A stretch of DNA of 64,000 nt from Roseateles_E cavernae (lineage in GTDB: Bacteria; Pseudomonadota; Gammaproteobacteria; Burkholderiales; Burkholderiaceae_C): positions 124,001 to 188,000 of the forward strand of contig NZ_JBDPLH010000010.1 of assembly GCF_040187885.1 (NCBI RefSeq), read 5' to 3'. A model generated the notes under the pieces. It was not told where the DNA came from. It was given only the letters and a program-made list of their open reading frames with translations, and made no database searches. Position numbers and translations under genes: made by a program. This document shows positions 58,787 through 64,000 of the stretch, one piece after another. Position 1 is the first letter of the stretch. The number at the start of each line of letters is the position of its first letter.

Positions 58787-60210
58787 GGCGCGGTTTTCCT
58801 GGGGTTCGGGGCCGCCGTGGCAGCGGCGGGGCTCAGCGCCCGCAGCAGGCCCTGCAGCTTGCGCTGCGCGGCGGCCGGTGTCTGGCTGGGGTCGAGAGCG
58901 AAGCGATGCACCGTCTCGATGATGGCGTTCTTGCCCACCTCGCCGAAGGCCATCCGGTGCACCAGGCTGGGCACGCGCGGCGTCGCGGGGTTGGCAAACA
59001 GGTGGAAGGACTGCTGGGCGCAGGGGTCGAGCTCGTCAACCGGCACATCGCGGCGCACCGGCACCGAGCCCTTGATGCGGTTGTAGCCCAGCTGCAGCGC
59101 GGCGCTGCCCAGCAGCTCGGCCATCTTTTCCTGCTCGGCCTGTGCCGGGCTGCCGCCGGCCAGCATCGCCAGCGTGTCGATGCTGAAGAGATGGACCTGG
59201 GCCGTGCCGGGCACGGCCTTGCACTCGAAATCCCGGCCGCCCTCCAGGCCCAGCATGCCCAGCTCGCCGCGCGCCCAGTCGCCCATGATCAGCATGGCCG
59301 AGCGCTCGGCCGCGAAGTCGGCCACCAGCTCGGTCCACGGACGCTCGCCGAGCGCGGCGACCGCGGCGCCGCTGGCCGGCGCGGTGACGGCCGGCGCCGG
59401 GCCGGCCAGACTGCGCCAGGCGCGCAGGCGCTTGAACGCCCGCTCCAGCGCCGGGTCGCCAAAAGCCGCCGGATCACGCTGCACCAGCATGCGCCGGTAC
59501 AGCGCCGGCCCGGCCTCGCTGAGCAGCAAGGCCTCGAACACGGTGGCCACCTGCCAGGGCTCGTCGCTGAAGGCCACCGGGCTCACGCCGGCGGCACGCA
59601 GCCGGGCGGCGGCGCGCTCCAGCCCGTCCCAGTCGCTCGGCAGTTCGATCCTGTGCTGGCGGAACAGCGATTTGTTCAGATAGAGGTTGTTGATGCGGTG
59701 GATGCCCAGCGGTGCGGCCACCACATGCTCGCGCACCGTCAGCTGCGCCATCACCTGAGGGAACAGCACGCGGCTCCACTGGCGCCGCTGGGCCACGCCG
59801 TCGAGCTCCAGCAGCAGGCCCATATCGGCCCACTCGCTCATCGACTGGCCATTCAGCTGCGCCACCTTGGGCGCCATGCGGCGCAGCGTGCGCTCGTTGA
59901 GCACCTTGATGGCCGCGCCACCGCCGCCGCCGGCCACCGCGCCGTCGACCCAGCGCAGGCCGATCTCGGCCATGCGCGCCGCCACATGGTCGGCCGCCGC
60001 ACGCTCGCTGGCCGAGGTCCACCAGTGCAAGACATTCAGCTCGGCCGCCGGCTTGTCCGCCAGCGCGCCGGCCGGCGCGGCCCAGGCCGGCGCCAGCCCG
60101 CCGAGCGCCAGGCAGGCACAGACCAGCGCACGGCCGCCCCGGCCGGTCGGCGGGTGGCGGCCTTGTGTCCCTGCTGCTGGGTCTGTCTGTTGTGGAAATC
60201 GCTGAGTCAC
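58783..60210 (-). CDS. Sugar-type extracellular solute-binding protein, partner of the two-component system
   Basis: A 475-residue family 1 (UgpB/MalE-like) binding protein. GTG 60210 is chosen for its GAGGGA site; the frame is open further upstream but without a signal. The signal sequence is GGRALVCACLALGGLAPAWA, then ELNVLHWWTSASERAAADHV, AAIKVLNERTLRRMAPKVAQ, LGIHRINNLYLNKSLFRQHR and AERSAMLIMGDWARGELGML, all family-like, with the C-terminal half ending in a Pro- and Ala-rich tail. It overlaps the response regulator by four bases. No permease adjoins, so it most likely presents its sugar to the kinase rather than to a transporter. Confidence 0.88.
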   Translation of the reverse strand: MTQRFPQQTDPAAGTQGRHPPTGRGGRALVCACLALGGLAPAWAAPAGALADKPAAELNVLHWWTSASERAAADHVAARMAEIGLRWVDGAVAGGGGGAAIKVLNERTLRRMAPKVAQLNGQSMSEWADMGLLLELDGVAQRRQWSRVLFPQVMAQLTVREHVVAAPLGIHRINNLYLNKSLFRQHRIELPSDWDGLERAAARLRAAGVSPVAFSDEPWQVATVFEALLLSEAGPALYRRMLVQRDPAAFGDPALERAFKRLRAWRSLAGPAPAVTAPASGAAVAALGERPWTELVADFAAERSAMLIMGDWARGELGMLGLEGGRDFECKAVPGTAQVHLFSIDTLAMLAGGSPAQAEQEKMAELLGSAALQLGYNRIKGSVPVRRDVPVDELDPCAQQSFHLFANPATPRVPSLVHRMAFGEVGKNAIIETVHRFALDPSQTPAAAQRKLQGLLRALSPAAATAAPNPRKTAP

Positions 60211-60422
60211 CGAAAGCGTCCCTCGCTGCGCTTGGCAGCATTCTGGGAGCGCCCGCTCGGCGCTGGCGATTGGGAATAACGCCCTGGCGTCTCCCTCGCG
60301 CCCGCTATCTCCCATGAAACGGGGCCAGCGCTCGAATCTTAAAAAACGTAACACGATGCCTGCGCGCGACGATTCAAGTGCGCATCGAACTCCCAGCCAC
60401 GCAGCACCACAGACCTCGGAAG

Positions 60423-61505
60423 TCAGCCCGCCGGCGGTGCTTCATCGCCATTGAGCTCAGCCCGAAGCTCCAAGCTAGCGCGAGCCTCCACCATTGCCTT
60501 GTGCAACTTCTGCTGCAGAACTTCCTTGGGCGGCAGTTGCAGCCAGTACTCGGCCACATGGATATGGTCTTGCTCCAGGCCCATCAACTCCACCACCTCT
60601 GCGTCTTTGTCGCTGCACAGGATGATGGCAATGGGAGGCGACTCCAGGGGCTGCTGCTCGTGCTTAGCCAGCCACTTCAGGTACAGCTCGACCTGACCTT
60701 TGTATTCGGGCTTGAATGCGCCCAGCTTCAATTCGATCAGCACCAGGCGACGCAAGCGGCGGTGGAAGAACAGCAAATCCATCACGTAATCGTGCCCACC
60801 CACCTGGATGCGCTTTTGCCGCCCCATAAACGCGAAGTCGCTGCCAAGCTCGAGAATGAAACGTTCCAACTCGGCAAGAATCGCGTCTTCCAGGTCTCTT
60901 TCGGTGAAGCCGTCCTTCAGGTCCAGAAAGTCCAGCAGATAGGGGTCTTTCAGGAACAGGGAGGGACTGGCGACGCCCCCCTGTTTGAGCTGTGCCAGTT
61001 CCTGCCGGATCAATAGCTCTGGCTGCTTGGCGATGGCGGTGCGCTGGAACAGCATGCCATCCATGCGCTCGCGCAGGGTTCGCACCGACCAGTGCGACTG
61101 GGCACACAAGTCGGCATAGAAGGCCCGCTGGGTCGGATCATCGAGTTTGATGATCTCCACGAAATGTGACCAACTCAATTGTTGCGACAGCGTCGCAACA
61201 ATTGCTTCGTCGGGCAGATAGTCAAAGAACTTGGCCATGCGCGTCAGGCCCGAGTAGCTGAAGCCGCTGCCGTAATCCTGTGTCAGACGCTCGGCCAATT
61301 GTCTGAGAACACCTGCACCGTAGCGGGCCCGCTCGCCCTGCAAGACCTCGGTCTGGATGGTCTTGCCGATACTCCAGTAGGTCAGTACCAGGGCCTGATT
61401 GACCTGGGTGAGCACCTGCGCGCGCGCTTGTGCCACTCGTTGTTTGATGTCCAGATACAGCAGGTCCAGGGCCTGAGTAGCGGGCGGGACGGAGGGTTTG
61501 GCCAT
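60423..61505 (-). CDS. DUF1016 (YhcG-type) PD-(D/E)XK nuclease-domain protein
   Basis: A 360-residue protein with an N-terminal DUF1016 helical part (LLYLDIKQRVAQARAQVLTQ; QALVLTYWSIGKTIQTEV; YGSGFSYSGLTRMAKFFDYL) and a C-terminal nuclease domain with VMDLLFFHRRLRRLVLIELK, in which Asp and Glu-x-Lys form a PD-(D/E)XK active site. YhcG-like proteins are linked to mobile DNA and recombination. Start at ATG 61505 (MAKPSVPPATQALDLL); a longer frame to 61592 is less likely. The codon choice here is visibly less GC-biased than in neighbouring genes, a sign of transfer. Confidence 0.88.
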   Translation of the reverse strand: MAKPSVPPATQALDLLYLDIKQRVAQARAQVLTQVNQALVLTYWSIGKTIQTEVLQGERARYGAGVLRQLAERLTQDYGSGFSYSGLTRMAKFFDYLPDEAIVATLSQQLSWSHFVEIIKLDDPTQRAFYADLCAQSHWSVRTLRERMDGMLFQRTAIAKQPELLIRQELAQLKQGGVASPSLFLKDPYLLDFLDLKDGFTERDLEDAILAELERFILELGSDFAFMGRQKRIQVGGHDYVMDLLFFHRRLRRLVLIELKLGAFKPEYKGQVELYLKWLAKHEQQPLESPPIAIILCSDKDAEVVELMGLEQDHIHVAEYWLQLPPKEVLQQKLHKAMVEARASLELRAELNGDEAPPAG

Positions 61506-61588
61506 GAGTCTTTGGTGGGTCAAGAGGTGATGGCGACGAGCATCAGCAGCAACTGAATCAAGCGATTTATAGCGGATGCCCGGGCCGC

Positions 61589-62434
61589 TCAACCCATCTG
61601 CATCCTCAGCCGCCGCGCCGCCTCTTCGTCGCGCGCGTCGTCGATCTCGCGCAGCACCGCGCCGAGGTCGACCGCCGCCAGCCGGCGCTCGAAGCGGCCG
61701 CTCAGCGGGGTCTCGGGCGTCAGCGCGCCGCGCTGGAACAAGGCCCAGATCTCGGGGCCGTAATCGGTGCTCAAAAGCGCCGGCGCGAAGCGGCCGAAAA
61801 AGTCGCGCAGATTGCCGACATCGCGCAGCAGCATGCGCATCGCATGGTTGTTGCCGGCCGCGTCCACCGCCTGCGGCAGGTCGATGATGACCGGGCCGTC
61901 GGCCGCCAGCAGGATGTTGAACTCGGACAGATCGCCGTGCACGACGCCGGCGCAGAGCATGCGCACGACCTCGCCGATCAGGCTGGCGTGATGGGTCTGC
62001 GCCTCCTCGGCCGTGAACAGCACATCGTTCAGGCGCGGTGCGGCGTCACCGTCGGCATCGGTGACCAGCTCCATCAGCAGCACGCCCTCATGGAAGTTGT
62101 AGGGCCGGGGCACGCGCACGCCGGCACCGGCCAGGCGGTAGAGCGCGTCGACCTCGGCGCTCTGCCAGGCCGCTTCGGTGGCCTGACGGCCGTAGCGGGT
62201 GCCCTTGGCCATCGCGCGGGCCTGGCGGCTGTTCTTGACCTTGCGGTTCTCGGTGTAGTCGACGGCCTGGCGGAAGCTGCGCTCGCTGGCCTCCTTGTAG
62301 ACCTTGGCGCAGCGGATCTCGTCGCCGCAGCGCACGACATAGACGGTCGCTTCCTTGCCGCTCATCAGCTGGCGCTGCACCGCATCGATCAGCCCCTCAT
62401 CGATCAGGGCCTGCAGTCTCTTGGGTGCTTTCAT
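61589..62434 (-). CDS. RIO1-type serine protein kinase
   Basis: A 281-residue RIO-like kinase. The ATP loop is LMSGKEATVYVVRCGDEIRC (in place of STGKEA), a conserved Lys follows in CAKVYKEA, the catalytic loop is VVHGDLSEFNILLAADGPVI (Asp and Asn) and the metal-binding Asp in IIDLPQAVD. Such bacterial RIO kinases occur in Pseudomonas and Burkholderiales; their substrates are mostly unknown. ATG 62434 gives KAPKRLQALIDEGLIDAVQR as in relatives. It is transcribed in the same direction as the oxidoreductase gene upstream, 24 bp away. Confidence 0.92.
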   Translation of the reverse strand: MKAPKRLQALIDEGLIDAVQRQLMSGKEATVYVVRCGDEIRCAKVYKEASERSFRQAVDYTENRKVKNSRQARAMAKGTRYGRQATEAAWQSAEVDALYRLAGAGVRVPRPYNFHEGVLLMELVTDADGDAAPRLNDVLFTAEEAQTHHASLIGEVVRMLCAGVVHGDLSEFNILLAADGPVIIDLPQAVDAAGNNHAMRMLLRDVGNLRDFFGRFAPALLSTDYGPEIWALFQRGALTPETPLSGRFERRLAAVDLGAVLREIDDARDEEAARRLRMQMG

Positions 62435-62458
62435 CGGCGCATTGTCGCCGCAAGGCCC

Positions 62459-63463
62459 TCACTCGAAGGGATAGCGCACGCCCAGCTGGCGCCGGATCTC
62501 GTCCATCCAGGCGAGAGTCGCCAGGCTTTCGGCATGCGGCATCTGCGGGCTCTCTATCAGTCCGGCGCGTATGCAGCGCATCGCTTCCTCGATCTCGCCC
62601 TCGAAGCCGTTGATGCGAAACGGCGCGGCCACGGTCTGCGGCGCCTCGCCGTGCAGCTGCAGCCGCGCCTCGGTGGCCTGCCAGAAGTTGTGCGGCAAGG
62701 TGATGCTGCCGCGCGTGCCGAGGATGTGCAGCGCGTTGTCGGAGCTGCCGTCGATGCCGCAGATGAACTGCGAGACCAGGCCGCCTGGGAAGCTCAGCGT
62801 CGCGTTGACGCGCTGATCGACGCCGGTCGGCGCCAGCAGGCCCTCGGCACGCAGCACCAGCGGCTCGGGGCAGACGCCCAGCGCCTGCTGCAGCACCCAG
62901 CGCGTCACCGTCAGGTTGTAGATGCCGATGTCCAGCAGCGCCCCGCCGGCCAGGGCCGGGTCGAACAGGCGGCTGCCGCTCTGGTAGGGGGCGGGAAAGC
63001 AGAAGCTGGACTGGATGCCGCGCAGCTCGCCGATCAGCTGGGCGCGCAGCCAGCCCTGCAAGACCTCGTTGTAGACCGGCAGGAAGCGGGTCCACACCGC
63101 TTCCATCAGGAACAGGCCGCGCTCGCGCGCCAGCGCCACCAGCGGCTCGGCCTGGGCAAGACCTGGCACCAGCGGCTTCTCGCACAGCACCGGCTTGCCG
63201 GCCTCCAGGCAGGCGCGCACGATTTCGCCATGCTCGGAGTGCGGTGTGGCCACATAGACGCCGTCCACCGCCGGATCGGCCAGCAGCGCGGCCAGATCGG
63301 TGGTCGAGCGGGCGGCGGAGAACTCCCGGGCAAAGGCCTGGGCGCGGGCCGCGTCGCGGCCCAGCACGCTGTGCAAGCGGGTGCCGTCCAGCTGCTGCAC
63401 GGCGGAGGCAAAACGGCGGGCGATCTTGCCGGGGCCGATCAGGGCCCATGCGAATTCGGTCAT
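62459..63463 (-). CDS. Gfo/Idh/MocA-family oxidoreductase
   Basis: A 334-residue NAD(P)-dependent oxidoreductase. The Rossmann domain begins FAWALIGPGKIARRFASAVQ and has VDGVYVATPHSEHGEIVRAC and GKPVLCEKPLVPGLAQAE, in which the EKP Lys is catalytic. The C-terminal domain contains LFLMEAVWTRFLPVYNEVLQ and the substrate-side LLDIGIYNLTVTRW. The pattern recalls trans-1,2-dihydrobenzenediol and xylose dehydrogenase-like members. D-apiose dehydrogenase ApsD is also in this superfamily, but the gene lies about 20 kb from the apionate operon, so I do not link them. It follows the PPC gene by 3 bp. Confidence 0.92.
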   Translation of the reverse strand: MTEFAWALIGPGKIARRFASAVQQLDGTRLHSVLGRDAARAQAFAREFSAARSTTDLAALLADPAVDGVYVATPHSEHGEIVRACLEAGKPVLCEKPLVPGLAQAEPLVALARERGLFLMEAVWTRFLPVYNEVLQGWLRAQLIGELRGIQSSFCFPAPYQSGSRLFDPALAGGALLDIGIYNLTVTRWVLQQALGVCPEPLVLRAEGLLAPTGVDQRVNATLSFPGGLVSQFICGIDGSSDNALHILGTRGSITLPHNFWQATEARLQLHGEAPQTVAAPFRINGFEGEIEEAMRCIRAGLIESPQMPHAESLATLAWMDEIRRQLGVRYPFE

Positions 63464-63466
63464 GAG

Positions 63467-63862
63467 TCAACGGGCGCGGATGATCAGCTCAGCATAGCCG
63501 GTGGCGGCGTCGGGCTCGCGGCGCAGCTGCCAGTCGGGCAGCAGGGCCAGCAGCACTTCGGCCGTCGTGTGGACGATGCAGCCGGGCGCCACATGGCCGC
63601 CCAGCACGCGGCCCTGGCGGTCCGACACGCTGATGTGCAGATGCGAGCCATTGGCCGCGAGGCTGCCGGCCAGGGTCAGGATCTCGACATCATCCGTCAG
63701 ATCGATGATCTGCGCGGCACCGGCCAGGCGCAGCCGCGCGGGCTTCAGACTGCCGATGCCGCTCAGCACAAAGCCGGCACTGCCGCCCTGGGCGGCCAGC
63801 GCCGCCTCCAGCGCGGCACGCAGATCGTCGCCGGGGAACAAACGCACAGGCAGGGTATTCAT
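63467..63862 (-). CDS. PPC-domain (DUF296) protein
   Basis: A 131-residue single PPC/DUF296-domain protein (MNTLPVRLFPGDDLRAALEA ... GFVLSGIGSLKPARLRLAG ... NGSHLHISVSDRQGRVLGGH ... GCIVHTTAEVLLALL). The HxH and GGH histidines are the conserved metal-site-like residues, and the family occurs as trimers in bacteria and as the non-AT-hook part of plant AHL proteins. ATG 63862 is chosen for the normal family start. It is likely the first gene of a small operon with the oxidoreductase and possibly the RIO kinase. An FNR-type box at 63933-63946 lies upstream. Confidence 0.88.
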   Translation of the reverse strand: MNTLPVRLFPGDDLRAALEAALAAQGGSAGFVLSGIGSLKPARLRLAGAAQIIDLTDDVEILTLAGSLAANGSHLHISVSDRQGRVLGGHVAPGCIVHTTAEVLLALLPDWQLRREPDAATGYAELIIRAR

Positions 63863-63932
63863 CGGCTCAGCGTAACCGATGCATGCGTCATCTGCACTTG
63901 CCCTGCGGCGACGCAGCAGGCATAAAGAGCTC

Positions 63933-63946
63933 TTGATATGCGTCAA
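63933..63946. promoter_or_regulatory. FNR/Anr-type box TTGAT-ATGC-GTCAA
   Basis: TTGAT-N4-GTCAA is a near-consensus FNR/Anr site, in the 94-bp spacer between the PPC gene and the plus-strand gene at 63957. Centred about 77 bp before the PPC start, it would fit a class II site about 41 bp upstream of a transcription start near 63898, so I favour control of the minus-strand operon by oxygen limitation. For the plus-strand gene it lies too close to the ATG for activation. Confidence 0.5.
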
Positions 63947-63956
63947 GGGGCCATTC

Positions 63957-64000
63957 ATGAGCCAGAGCCTGTTGCAATGGACCGCCAGCCAGGGCTTCCT
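63957..64000 (+). CDS. Start of a plus-strand gene (truncated by window end)
   Basis: ATG 63957 opens a frame reading MSQSLLQWTASQGF to the window end, with an AAGGGG ribosome site eight bases before it. Only 14 codons are visible, so I cannot identify it. The nearby FNR-type box may regulate it or its neighbour. The coding call rests on the good ribosome site and divergent placement. Confidence 0.4.
   Translation, partial: MSQSLLQWTASQGF

Noticed and set aside
60305..60372. A-run and short repeat as a terminator of the DUF1016 gene
   Set aside because: The putative stem is three base pairs; it cannot be supported.
62459..63463. Gfo/Idh/MocA gene as the missing apiose dehydrogenase
   Set aside because: It is about 20 kb from the apionate operon, in a different transcription unit, and its sequence resembles dihydrodiol/xylose dehydrogenase-type members; no support for the link.
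1..64000. CRISPR arrays, tRNA or rRNA genes, prophage or insertion sequences
   Set aside because: I looked for regularly spaced repeats, cloverleaf-like patterns, and transposase or phage motifs and saw none.

Overview
The window is 64 kb of high-GC, tightly packed DNA from a betaproteobacterium, most likely a Burkholderiales of the Roseateles/Pelomonas/Mitsuaria type. I infer this from the yajC-secD-secF cluster next to a DUF1631 gene, the TonB-dependent receptors and TRAP transporters, ATGA-overlapped operons, and the general protein flavour; no rRNA or tRNA gene was seen to confirm it. I found no insertion sequence, prophage or CRISPR array, and no gene-free stretch reaches 300 bp.

Layout. 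1-3.8 kb: DUF1631 fragment and the SecDF-YajC export accessory. 4.0-9.7 kb: a plus-strand hydroxyproline operon (GntR regulator, 4-hydroxyproline 2-epimerase, three-subunit D-hydroxyproline dehydrogenase) ending in a fused binding-protein/permease of the betaine uptake family. 9.7-15.9 kb: a TetR regulator divergent from an operon for an outer-membrane receptor, a cytochrome c, a Tat-type covalent-flavin oxidoreductase and an exported PLP racemase-like enzyme, which looks like an undescribed periplasmic oxidation pathway. 16-34.4 kb: mixed chromosomal genes, including GST, a branched-chain amino acid ABC transporter with a LivM-LivG fusion, thymidine kinase flanked by two paralogous small zinc-type proteins, a TPR diguanylate cyclase and a TPR relative lacking GGDEF, a ProQ/FinO RNA chaperone, a redoxin-DsbD pair, a lone peptide-type binding protein, and a frameshifted DUF3616 gene.

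34.5-50.7 kb is the most interesting part: two consecutive minus-strand operons for acid sugars. The right one (50.7 to 42.4 kb) runs GntR regulator, LtnD, OtnK, OtnC, OtnI, DenD and a TRAP transporter (DctP, DctQ, DctM). That is a complete route from L-threonate and D-erythronate to dihydroxyacetone phosphate. The left one (42.3 to 34.5 kb) runs ApnO-type D-apionate oxidoisomerase, a second DctP, an aldehyde dehydrogenase, a short-chain dehydrogenase, a RuBisCO-like protein (OiaX-type), a DUF1537 kinase (OiaK-type), a second GntR regulator and a small membrane protein. This fits catabolism of the branched plant-sugar acid D-apionate. Two near-identical DctP proteins probably share the single DctQM pair.

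50.9-60.2 kb: an unrecognised 491-residue protein, a TonB-dependent receptor with a FucP/NagP-type sugar permease, and a binding protein-response regulator-histidine kinase operon, together a carbohydrate sensing and uptake module. 60.4-64 kb: a DUF1016 nuclease with foreign-looking composition, a RIO-type kinase, a Gfo/Idh/MocA oxidoreductase, a PPC/DUF296 protein and the start of a plus-strand gene behind an FNR-type box. Overall the window suggests a bacterium living on plant-derived sugars, sugar acids and hydroxyproline.
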